A program made the position numbers and the translations under genes. DNA of 53,429 nt, from the NCBI GenBank assembly GCA_038745535.1, contig JBCDLI010000012.1:1-53429 (forward strand), given 5' to 3'. The stretch is from JBCDLI01 sp038745535 (GTDB taxonomy: Bacteria; Pseudomonadota; Alphaproteobacteria; Rhizobiales; Rhizobiaceae). The notes beneath the pieces were generated by a model, which ran no database searches, had not been told where the DNA came from, and saw only the letters and a program-made list of their open reading frames with translations. Shown here piece by piece: positions 46,657-53,429 of the stretch; the stretch's first letter is position 1; each line of letters opens with the position of its first letter.

Positions 46657-47345
46657 GAATCGTTATCCTCACGGGCGCGGGCATTTCCGCTGAAAGCGGA
46701 CTGGACACGTTCCGCGCGAAAGGCGGGCTTTGGGAAAACCATCCAATTGAAGAAGTCGCGACGCCGGAGGCGTTCGCCCGCGACCCCGACAAGGTTCACG
46801 ATTTCTACAATATGCGACGCGCGGCGCTTTACGACGTGGAGCCGAACGCGGCGCATATCGCTTTGGCGGAATTGGAGCGTAAGTTCAAAGGCGACGTGAC
46901 ACTCGTGACCCAAAACGTGGATGATCTTCACGAGCGAGGGGGATCGCAAAACCTGATCCACATGCACGGCGAGCTGCGATCGGTCTTCTGCACCCATTGC
47001 GGCACGCGTCAGCGATGGCTCGACGATCTGGACATCGGCACGGTCTGCCCCGAATGCTCACGTGCGGGCGGTATGCGCCCCGATGTCGTTTGGTTCGGAG
47101 AGTACCCTTATCACATGGAGCGAATCTGGCCCGCACTGGAAGCGTGCGATTTGTTTGTGTCCATTGGCACGAGCGGCAATGTCTATCCTACTGCGCAATT
47201 TGTTCAGCAAGCGAGCCGATCAGGTGCCAAAACGCTCGAACTCAACTTGGAGCCATCCGCCAATGCGAATGACTTCGACACGTCGATCAATGGGGTAGCG
47301 AGCAAAATCGTGCCGGAATGGGTGGACTCGATCCTCGAAAGCTAG
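46653..47345 (+). CDS. cobB: NAD-dependent protein deacylase, sirtuin (CobB-like)
   Basis: A 230-residue Sir2 enzyme. The NAD pocket is in ILTGAGISAESGLDTFR; catalytic His105 is in LIHMHGEL; zinc ligands are Cys113, 116, 132 and 135. Tyr52 and Arg55 in FYNMRR form the Tyr-x-x-Arg pair that gives class III sirtuins desuccinylase/demalonylase activity, as in E. coli CobB. The TTG start overlaps the DUF922 stop. No acyl-CoA synthetase partner is nearby. It converges with the aminopeptidase-like lipoprotein, overlapping by 4 nt. Confidence 0.93.
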   Translation: MRIVILTGAGISAESGLDTFRAKGGLWENHPIEEVATPEAFARDPDKVHDFYNMRRAALYDVEPNAAHIALAELERKFKGDVTLVTQNVDDLHERGGSQNLIHMHGELRSVFCTHCGTRQRWLDDLDIGTVCPECSRAGGMRPDVVWFGEYPYHMERIWPALEACDLFVSIGTSGNVYPTAQFVQQASRSGAKTLELNLEPSANANDFDTSINGVASKIVPEWVDSILES

Positions 47346-48445
47346 CCGCAGCTCTTTGCAGTCGCAAGGAACGCCCGCCTAGCGTCAAAATCCAAACGCC
47401 CAACTTTGGCAACAGTGCTATGAAACTTCGCGAAGTCTCGGTCACAGATTTCAAACAGACCGCGAAAAGCAGGAACAAGATCATTGTAGACGCCAACGGC
47501 CATCAGCTTGGCGTTGTTGATCGGACTTTCGAACCAGCCATCATAGCCTGAAAAACCATCCCATTCGCGTGCTTTGACACGCTCATAGCGAGACCGGAGG
47601 CGTGCAATCGCCTCGGTTTTTTGAGCGCGTTTCGCGTCGTCTGAGCTGTCTGTTCCGTAGATAGTGGCCAAGTCATCGCGGGTCTCAGAAACAAGCTCAA
47701 CGAACTGATCGCGGCGCGACAGGTCTTCGAGATAGGTGTCAATCGCGGCTTCATTCCCGGTGGAACGAAGCCAAGCCTTCACGCCTTCGATTTCAACTGC
47801 AACAGCATAGGCTTCATTAAAGCCGCTATCGTTGCGAAGATAGACCTGTTGGTGCGCAAGTTCATGAAATACGATGCCAGCAAGCCGCGCCTCATCGCCA
47901 GAGAACATGGTGTTCAACAGTGGATCGGCGGTCCATCCAAGAGTTGAATAGGCAATTACGCCCGTCACGTGGACATCTAGCCCTTGATCTTGCAGGTCTC
48001 GGGCTCGCGCGAATGCATCTTCTCGGTCAAAGTAAGCCTGATAGGGTACGCAGCCGAAAAACGGAAAACACTGCAGAGCGGGCAACGTGCTGAATTCCGG
48101 CGCTGCAAACACGGAAATCGTGACGTAATCGCGCCCGAGATCGACATAGGAACGATAGCTGCGATTGTCGGGCAGCGCCAATTCATCGACGGCAAACGCT
48201 CGGACCGCCGAGGCAGTTTGCATGTCCGCGCGAAGTTCGGGCGGCGTCTCGCGACTGGTTTTGAGGCGCTCGACGCTTTCGCGCTCCCGCAGAATTTCCA
48301 GATGGCCATTAAGCGATGAAGCGTAATAGCCGACGCAGCCGTGAAGTGCTGGAAGTAGTAGCCACAGTGCAATTATACCGACGCCACGTAACCACGATGC
48401 TTGTGGTGCGCTGTGGCCTATAGGATTTAATCGTGTCTTCGCCAT
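47342..48445 (-). CDS. Putative aminopeptidase lipoprotein (DUF2265/PF10023)
   Basis: A 367-residue exported protein. The N-terminal hydrophobic segment (LRGVGIIALWLLLPALHGC) ends in a lipobox, so membrane anchoring is likely. The PF10023 domain holds the zinc motif HELAHQQVYL with downstream Glu in FNEAYAVAVEIEGV, and FFGCVPYQAYFDREDA and VIAYSTLGWTADPLL are conserved. Family members are called aminopeptidases from motif only; activity is not shown. The ATG at 48445 gives a normal N-terminus. The gene is divergent from the ABC exporter genes. Confidence 0.85.
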   Translation of the reverse strand: MAKTRLNPIGHSAPQASWLRGVGIIALWLLLPALHGCVGYYASSLNGHLEILRERESVERLKTSRETPPELRADMQTASAVRAFAVDELALPDNRSYRSYVDLGRDYVTISVFAAPEFSTLPALQCFPFFGCVPYQAYFDREDAFARARDLQDQGLDVHVTGVIAYSTLGWTADPLLNTMFSGDEARLAGIVFHELAHQQVYLRNDSGFNEAYAVAVEIEGVKAWLRSTGNEAAIDTYLEDLSRRDQFVELVSETRDDLATIYGTDSSDDAKRAQKTEAIARLRSRYERVKAREWDGFSGYDGWFESPINNAKLMAVGVYNDLVPAFRGLFEICDRDFAKFHSTVAKVGRLDFDARRAFLATAKSCG

Positions 48446-48564
48446 GGACGCTCGTAAACACCTGCACGTCGCATTGTCAGCCCTTAATCTCTGTCGCACT
48501 TGCGGACTTGGAAACGATGCAGTGCCGCCTTATGTACCCGCCTCGCGGGACGAAAGCCTTTTTC

Positions 48565-49494
48565 ATGTCAGTTCTTATTTCAGTGCAGGGCCTGCAAAAG
48601 TCCTACAAAAATGGGTTTGTGGCGCTCAAAAGCGTCAATCTCGATATCATGAATGGCGAGATTATTGCGCTCCTTGGGCCAAACGGTGCGGGTAAAACCA
48701 CATTGATTTCTGCGATTTGCGGGATTGTGAACCCCACCGGCGGGACAGTTACGGTTGGCGGGCACGATATCATCCGCGATTTCCGAAAAACCCGCTCGAT
48801 GATCGGCCTTGTGCCGCAGGAATTGACCACTGACGCTTTCGAAACGGTGTGGGACACGGTCTCATTTTCGCGCGGGCTTTTTGGCTTGCCGCGCAACGAT
48901 TTTCACATCGAAAAAGTCCTTAAATCGCTTTCTCTTTGGGACAAAAAAGACAACAAGCTGCGCGAACTCTCCGGCGGTATGAAACGTCGTGTATTGATTG
49001 CGAAGGCGCTCAGCCATGAGCCGCGCATTCTGTTCCTAGATGAGCCCACAGCCGGCGTGGACGTGGAACTGCGCAAGGACATGTGGAACGTCGTCCGCCG
49101 ACTGCGCGAAGACGGTGTGACCATCATCCTAACGACCCATTACATAGAGGAAGCCGAAGAAATTGCCGACCGCATCGCTGTTATCCGAAACGGTGAAATC
49201 ATCGTTGTGGAAGACAAAGAAACGCTGATGAAAACGCTCGGTCGAAAAACCATCGCGGTGGAACTTATTGAGCCTATCAACGCCCTACCAGCCAATCTGA
49301 GCGACTTTGAGATCACGCTTGCAGATGACGGCCAGAAACTGGAATACACCTACGAAGCGGCGGCCGAACGCAAAGGCCTTACGCGTCTGATGTCGGCACT
49401 CACGGAAGACGGTGTGCGCTTTTCCGACATCTCAACACATCAGAGCTCGCTGGAAGACATCTTTGTCGACCTCGTGAAGGGGGCCGACACCTGA
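48565..49494 (+). CDS. ABC-2 exporter ATPase
   Basis: A 309-residue ABC ATPase of the ABC-2 (DrrA/CcmA/NodI) group: Walker A GPNGAGKTT, signature LSGGMKRRVLIAKAL, Walker B ILFLDEPTAGVD and H-loop LTTHYIEEAEE. A C-terminal extension of about 80 residues (TIAVELIEPINALPAN) is typical of the group. The ATG at 48565 lies just before the conserved start; earlier in-frame codons overlap the divergent gene. Its stop overlaps the permease start by 1 nt (TGATG). The exported substrate is unknown. Confidence 0.93.
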   Translation: MSVLISVQGLQKSYKNGFVALKSVNLDIMNGEIIALLGPNGAGKTTLISAICGIVNPTGGTVTVGGHDIIRDFRKTRSMIGLVPQELTTDAFETVWDTVSFSRGLFGLPRNDFHIEKVLKSLSLWDKKDNKLRELSGGMKRRVLIAKALSHEPRILFLDEPTAGVDVELRKDMWNVVRRLREDGVTIILTTHYIEEAEEIADRIAVIRNGEIIVVEDKETLMKTLGRKTIAVELIEPINALPANLSDFEITLADDGQKLEYTYEAAAERKGLTRLMSALTEDGVRFSDISTHQSSLEDIFVDLVKGADT

Positions 49495-50264
49495 TGCTGA
49501 GCTTGAATACATACGCTATCCGGTCGATCTATCGCTTCGAGATGAACCGCATGTGGCGAACGATTGGTCAGTCTATCATCTCGCCGGTGCTTTCCACATC
49601 GCTTTACTTCATCGTTTTCGGTGCAGCCATTGGCAGCCGCATGGATGAAATTGATGGCGTCACCTACGGTGCGTTTCTCGTGCCAGGTCTCGTCATGTTG
49701 TCCATCCTCACTCAATCGGTCTCCAACGCGGCATTTGGCATCTATTTCCCGCGCTTTACCGGAACGATCTACGAGGTGCTATCGGCACCCATTTCACCGC
49801 TTGAAATCGTGATCGGATATGTGGGCGCGGCGGCGACCAAATCGCTATTTCTCGGCGCAATCATTCTCGCGACGGCAACCGTTTTCGTTGATTTGAGCAT
49901 CATGCATCCGTTCTGGATGCTGTTCTTTTTGGTACTGACAGCGACAACGTTTTCGTTGTTGGGCTTCATCATCGGTGTGTGGTCGGAAGGTTTTGACCAA
50001 CTGCAGATCGTGCCGCTTTTGATTATCACGCCGCTCGTATTTCTGGGCGGGTCATTTTACTCAATCGACATGCTGCCGCCGTTTTGGCAGACCGCCACGC
50101 TCTTCAACCCGGTGCTGTATCTGGTCTCGGGTTTTCGTTGGAGCTTCTACGAGATTTCCGACGTGAGCCCGATGATCTCGATTATCTTCATCTTTGCGTT
50201 TCTGACAGTCTGCGTCTCCGCAATTTGGTGGATCTTCAAGACCGGCTACAAGGTGAAGAGTTAG
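49494..50264 (+). CDS. ABC-2 exporter permease
   Basis: A 256-residue membrane permease of the ABC-2 family (PF01061). It begins with a cytoplasmic N-terminus and has about six hydrophobic segments, including ILSTSLYFIVFGAAIGSRM-like (here VLSTSLYFIVFGAAIGSRM), LVPGLVMLSILTQSVSNAAF, LFFLVLTATTFSLLGFIIGV and VPLLIITPLVFLGGSFYSIDM. The last is characteristic of ABC-2 permeases such as NodJ and the YadH group. It is translationally coupled to the ATPase and completes a probable homodimeric exporter of lipid or polysaccharide-like cargo, substrate unknown. Confidence 0.93.
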   Translation: MLSLNTYAIRSIYRFEMNRMWRTIGQSIISPVLSTSLYFIVFGAAIGSRMDEIDGVTYGAFLVPGLVMLSILTQSVSNAAFGIYFPRFTGTIYEVLSAPISPLEIVIGYVGAAATKSLFLGAIILATATVFVDLSIMHPFWMLFFLVLTATTFSLLGFIIGVWSEGFDQLQIVPLLIITPLVFLGGSFYSIDMLPPFWQTATLFNPVLYLVSGFRWSFYEISDVSPMISIIFIFAFLTVCVSAIWWIFKTGYKVKS

Positions 50265-50327
50265 GCTACGGCAATGCACACGAGCTCCGATTAATCTCAG
50301 ATTGCAGCGCTTTAAGTTTACGCGGTA

Positions 50328-51041
50328 TTATACGGCAAAGTTAACCAGGTTGCGGAGCGCAATATTTTTGATCTGGGAACCATCGATCACGATATCATGA
50401 TTTTCCAAGCTCCCTCTATGGGCTTTTGCCACTGATCCAAATTCACCAGACCGGTACTGCTTCATTGGTATCGCGACAGGCTTTCTCAGATGGATAGTCG
50501 CGATCGTTCCGTCTGCTTTCAGATAGAGATCATCAAGGAAGCCGCGATAGATGACGGGCCCGGATGCGTTTGGCAATTCTGTCATCACGTGCACGAGGCA
50601 GAAACCGTCGAAGAAGAGATATTGCTTGGACCATGAAGATGCGAAGATAAACAGCGAAGGGCGCTTCGAACAAAAGTGGATGTATGCCGCGCCGAGGATG
50701 AACATAAAAGCGCTTACGACCAACAATATGAGGTTGAAATGCACGACTTGTGCTGTTGTTACGGCGGTTGGTTCTGTTGCTGTTCCCTGCAGCACGATAC
50801 TGCAAAGCGGACCATCGGTGCCCGCACTATCACCACAACTGGGCAGCACAAACGTTAGCAACAGTAAGGTCTGCACGAGGACAGCCACCATTATAATGCC
50901 AGACACGACGGCGGGCGATGTGAATGCCACAACGTCCCGGCTCATTTTCTCGTTTGTGTAAAAACCCGCGAAAAAGGCGATTCCCGGAAGAAAAGAGAGC
51001 AGCAGCGCGAATGCAATTAGCGATGTCGGCACGACTGCCAT
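50328..51041 (-). CDS. Uncharacterised membrane protein
   Basis: A 237-residue protein I do not recognise. The N-terminal half has three probable membrane helices (PTSLIAFALLLSFLPGIAFF; GIIMVAVLVQTLLLLTFVL; FNLILLVVSAFMFILGAAYI) with two Cys between the second and third (VLPSCGDS, GPLCSIVL) that may be disulfide-linked. The C-terminal half is a cytoplasmic domain of mixed charge (GPVIYRGFLDDLYLKADG, KPVAIPMKQYRSG), SH3- or beta-barrel-like in pattern. It starts 24 bp after the small protein gene; the two may be co-transcribed. Confidence 0.7.
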   Translation of the reverse strand: MAVVPTSLIAFALLLSFLPGIAFFAGFYTNEKMSRDVVAFTSPAVVSGIIMVAVLVQTLLLLTFVLPSCGDSAGTDGPLCSIVLQGTATEPTAVTTAQVVHFNLILLVVSAFMFILGAAYIHFCSKRPSLFIFASSWSKQYLFFDGFCLVHVMTELPNASGPVIYRGFLDDLYLKADGTIATIHLRKPVAIPMKQYRSGEFGSVAKAHRGSLENHDIVIDGSQIKNIALRNLVNFAV

Positions 51042-51065
51042 CGGTCAGCACCTGACTTTACAATG

Positions 51066-51287
51066 TTAGAACGCTTTTAGGACGGAAGCTCGCTTCTCGG
51101 AGCTTACATCGAGGTTCTTAATCTCGTTTATGATGTCTTCATTCGTAGGCGCTCTGTTTTCGGCACTTGCTTTCTGCTGCGCTTCCGACATGGCAACGAT
51201 TACGTCATCGAGATCGCGGTTGTGATCACTTGCAACTTTCAGGAACTGATCAAGGTCCATCTGTCTTTGCTTGGTTAAAACCTTCAT
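51066..51287 (-). CDS. Small uncharacterised helical protein
   Basis: A 73-residue protein beginning MKVLTKQRQMDLDQFL, predicted all-helical and rich in charged residues (DHNRDLDDVIVAMSEAQQK, then AENRAPTNEDIINEIKN). No family recognised. The ATG at 51287 is chosen because the pattern starts there; codons upstream of it run back into pdxH. It sits between pdxH and the membrane protein gene on the same strand. Confidence 0.55.
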   Translation of the reverse strand: MKVLTKQRQMDLDQFLKVASDHNRDLDDVIVAMSEAQQKASAENRAPTNEDIINEIKNLDVSSEKRASVLKAF

Positions 51288-51345
51288 TTCACAACTCGCG
51301 CCTTTTGGATTTTCTCTCTCCAAATACCAGAAAAATAGAGATTGG

Positions 51346-51960
51346 TCACGGATACAGCTTCTTGGTCGTCCATCCTTTGCCGTCGCGAGCGAAGACTTCG
51401 CGATCATGCAAGCGGAACTTGCCATCGTGCCAAAACTCAATTGTTTGCGGAACGACGCGAATGCCGGACCAATGGGGTGGCCTCGGAATTGAGCCTGCGC
51501 CGAATTTTGCTGTGAACTTCGCTACCTCCTTTTCCAACGCAAATCGCGATTCTAATGGCCTCGATTGTTTCGACGCCCAAGCGCCTATGCGGCTGCCACG
51601 TGCCCGGGAATTGTAGTAGGCGTCCGCCTCGTCATCGGCGATGACTTCGATGTCTCCCCTTACCCGCACTTGTCGGTGGAGCGATTTCCAATGAAAGCAC
51701 ATGGCTGCCTTCTTGGCGCTCAGGATTTCTTGTCCCTTCGCGCTTTCGAAATTTGTGTAAAAAACGAAGCCGCGCTCGTCGAACCCTTTCAACAACACCA
51801 TACGCACATTTGGCATGCCGTCGGGGTCGACGGTGCTTAAAGCAAGCGCATTGGGATCATTGATCTCGCTGTCTTCGGCGAGCACCATCCATTCGCGAAA
51901 TCGGTCAAAGGGAACCGCAAACTCCAAAGTGCTACGCTTTGTTAACGTCGCTTGTGCCAT
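51346..51960 (-). CDS. pdxH: Pyridoxamine/pyridoxine 5'-phosphate oxidase
   Basis: A 204-residue FMN enzyme making pyridoxal 5'-phosphate. Family marks: FREWMVLAEDSEINDPNALALSTVD (split as EINDPNALALSTVD), MVLLKGFDERGFVFYTNFES, LHRQVRVRGDIEVI and the C-terminal IRVVPQTIEFWHDGKFRLHDR followed by KLYP. FMN- and PLP-contacting residues in these stretches are conserved. The ATG at 51960 gives the normal length. It is divergent from the surface lipoprotein gene by 32 bp. Confidence 0.97.
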   Translation of the reverse strand: MAQATLTKRSTLEFAVPFDRFREWMVLAEDSEINDPNALALSTVDPDGMPNVRMVLLKGFDERGFVFYTNFESAKGQEILSAKKAAMCFHWKSLHRQVRVRGDIEVIADDEADAYYNSRARGSRIGAWASKQSRPLESRFALEKEVAKFTAKFGAGSIPRPPHWSGIRVVPQTIEFWHDGKFRLHDREVFARDGKGWTTKKLYP

Positions 51961-51992
51961 TTTGTAACAAACCTTTACCAACGATCAGGCCT

Positions 51993-52457
51993 ATGTGCTC
52001 AGCCCTTTATAAAGCGTCAAGATACGCGACGATCGCGACCGTATTGGCCGCACTCGGCGGCTGCGCTGTGGGCACAAGCGCAATCGACGATAGTATTTCC
52101 ACATCGGCGCTGAGCCTTGCCGATGCCACGCCGACGATTGCGAGCGACCCGTTTATTGAACGCGATCCTTCCGACGGCCTAGCGACTGATCGACTGCTGG
52201 ACGAAGACACGATGCGCTTGGCGGTAACGACGGCTGATCTGAATGCGCCACTGCCCAATGGCGTTCCATGGGCGAATGCATCGACTGGCGCGACCGGCGT
52301 GATTCGCACAATCACACAGGCTGAGATCGACGGCCAAACGTGCCGAGCCTTTACCGCAACGCGCCGAGCTTATGACGGTGTTTCGCTTTATCGGGGCGAG
52401 GTTTGTCTCGACCGCAGAACCGGTTGGTGGACAAAAACACTTGCCGAGGTTTCTTGA
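51993..52457 (+). CDS. RT0821/Lpp0805-family surface lipoprotein
   Basis: A 154-residue protein. MCSALYKASRYATIATVL leads to the lipobox AALGGC (Cys about residue 24), so it is a lipoprotein. The rest has the RT0821/Lpp0805 (PF16998-type) pattern: WANASTGATGVIRTITQAE, GQTCRAFTATRRAYDGVSLY and EVCLDRRTGWWTKTLAE, with two Cys likely paired. The family is found on the surface of rickettsiae and other alphaproteobacteria; function is unknown. Confidence 0.82.
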   Translation: MCSALYKASRYATIATVLAALGGCAVGTSAIDDSISTSALSLADATPTIASDPFIERDPSDGLATDRLLDEDTMRLAVTTADLNAPLPNGVPWANASTGATGVIRTITQAEIDGQTCRAFTATRRAYDGVSLYRGEVCLDRRTGWWTKTLAEVS

Positions 52458-52533
52458 AGCTCTCTGGAATTCGCTGATTTTTAGTCCCATATCGAAGTCA
52501 CGATGGTCAACTGGCTCGAACGCCTAGAAAAAT

Positions 52534-53429
52534 ATGCGCGATCCCTATTCAGTTTTGGGTGTTTCCAAATCCGCGAGTGAAGCGGAAATAAAATCTGCAT
52601 TTCGAAAGCTAGCGAAGAAATACCATCCCGACGCGAACAAAGATGATCCGCGTGCACAGGAGCGCTTCTCGGAAGCCTCGCGTGCTTACGAGGTTGTTGG
52701 CGACCCAGAAAAGCGCAAGCAGTTTGACCGCGGTGAGATTGATGCTGAAGGTCGTGAGACTGGTGCGGGCGCATATCCGGGCGGCAATCCTTTCGCTGGT
52801 TTTGATGGGGCTGATTTCGGTCAGACTGGCGGGCGCCGTCGCGGCGGCCCAGCCGGCGGCGGAATGAACCCTGAAGATATTTTGAACACGATGTTTGGCT
52901 CGTCGTTTCGTGGCGGCGGACGGCAAGGCGGCCCGCAAGACTTTTCGCAGATGTTTGGTGATCCGCCTCCAAACCGGGGACAACGCGCATCTCCACAAAA
53001 GCCGAAAGACGTTGAGATCCCGCTGTCTCTCACGCCCGACCAGGTCATTGAGGGCGGCAAAGCCAAAGTCTCGCTTCCGGAAGGTCGCGCAATCGCGGTG
53101 TCGATCCCTGACGCGGTGGAAGATGGTCAGGTCATCCGGCTAAAAGGCCAAGGGCCCGCTGGTCCGGCAGGACATCGCGCCGATGTTCTCGCCCGCGTTC
53201 GGTTTGTAGCCAGTGCTACCACGCGAATTGTTGGCCGAGATATATTCATGGACATCCCAGTGCCAATTGAAAAAGCGGTCAAAGGCGGAAAAACGCCGTT
53301 CGAGACACCGGATGGCAAGATCGCAGTCAAAATCGAGCCTTGGACCGATAACGGCCACAAGATGCGCATCAAAGGTCGAGGGTTACCCAAGAAGACGGGC
53401 GGTCGCGGCGATCTTTACGGCATTGTTCG
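52534..53429 (+). CDS. DnaJ-family (CbpA-like) co-chaperone, 3' end missing
   Basis: The first 298 codons of a J-domain protein. The J domain (about 1-65) has the HPD motif in KKYHPDANKDDP, typical of DnaK stimulators. A Gly/Phe/Arg-rich region (about 70-150: NPFAGFDGADFGQ, GGRRRGGPAGGG, FRGGGRQGGPQ) precedes the C-terminal beta-domains (DVEIPLSLTPDQVIEGGKAK, ADVLARVRFVAS). There is no zinc-finger region, so it is CbpA/DjlB-like rather than canonical DnaJ. The gene leaves the window without a stop. Confidence 0.9.
   Translation, partial: MRDPYSVLGVSKSASEAEIKSAFRKLAKKYHPDANKDDPRAQERFSEASRAYEVVGDPEKRKQFDRGEIDAEGRETGAGAYPGGNPFAGFDGADFGQTGGRRRGGPAGGGMNPEDILNTMFGSSFRGGGRQGGPQDFSQMFGDPPPNRGQRASPQKPKDVEIPLSLTPDQVIEGGKAKVSLPEGRAIAVSIPDAVEDGQVIRLKGQGPAGPAGHRADVLARVRFVASATTRIVGRDIFMDIPVPIEKAVKGGKTPFETPDGKIAVKIEPWTDNGHKMRIKGRGLPKKTGGRGDLYGIV

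Noticed and set aside
52503..52577. Short frame MVNWLERLEKY preceding the J-domain gene
   Set aside because: It is out of frame with the co-chaperone, stops quickly and has no family support.

Overview
The window looks like a chromosomal segment of an alphaproteobacterium, most likely Hyphomicrobiales (Rhizobiales). The main pointers are a HemA-type 5-aminolevulinate synthase, a CcrM (GANTC) methyltransferase, a cox cluster with the alphaproteobacterial order ctaC-ctaD-ctaB-coxF-ctaG-ctaE-SURF1, an IalB-family protein, a DUF721 gene divergent from mutY, and the neighbourhood thrC / M16 peptidase / GNAT / EAL protein. Assignment is from gene content and protein motifs only.

Layout. 1-1265: the 5' end of hemA (minus strand) faces fpr (plus strand) across a 277-bp intergenic region holding an FNR/FixK-like box. 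1361-2392: aldo/keto reductase. 2389-12010 (all minus strand): a urease locus read ureA, ureB, ureC, ureE, ureF, ureG, heavily interleaved with other genes: two LprI/DUF1311 secreted proteins and an AbrB/PIN toxin-antitoxin pair between ureB and ureC; a pentapeptide-like membrane protein, a RidA protein, a host-attachment (baeRF) protein and a ParDE toxin-antitoxin pair between ureC and ureE; a DUF6434/SAP-like gene between ureE and ureF; and a carboxymuconolactone decarboxylase gene between ureF and ureG. ureD is not in the window.

12161-20503: an SnoaL-like gene, then two divergent blocks. The minus block encodes a creatininase-family amidohydrolase and a second RidA protein. The plus block encodes a complete ABC importer with an NMT1/THI5-type binding protein, a cytosine-deaminase-like amidohydrolase, a VAO/GlcD-type FAD oxidoreductase and two flavodoxin-fold NAD(P)H oxidoreductases. 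I read this as an uptake and breakdown route for an unidentified pyrimidine-like or other N-heterocyclic compound; it is the best candidate here for an undescribed pathway. A tRNA with a CAU anticodon (20506-20582) carries the features of tRNA-Ile2 rather than tRNA-Met.

20647-29421: YHS, SnoaL and YcgN proteins, a DCC (DUF393) protein, DUF721, mutY, ccrM, a lipoprotein, thrC, an M16 peptidase and a GNAT acetyltransferase. 29429-36107: a large membrane GGDEF/EAL protein with a degenerate GGDEF motif, YqgE, a DsbD-N-like protein, a one-Cys Prx5-type peroxiredoxin, an Lrp/LysE divergent pair, and rnhA. 36104-43243: thrB and SURF1 continuing into the cox operon, including a 52-codon CoxF-like gene. 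43490-53429: IalB, TldD, MOSC, DUF922 protease, sirtuin, a putative aminopeptidase lipoprotein, an ABC-2 exporter pair, two uncharacterised proteins, pdxH, a surface lipoprotein and the 5' part of a DnaJ-family gene that runs off the window.

Genes are tightly packed, with many 1-8 nt overlaps (ATGA, TGATG, TTGA), so most of the window is organised in translationally coupled operons. TTG starts recur. No CRISPR array, rRNA gene or intact insertion sequence was seen.
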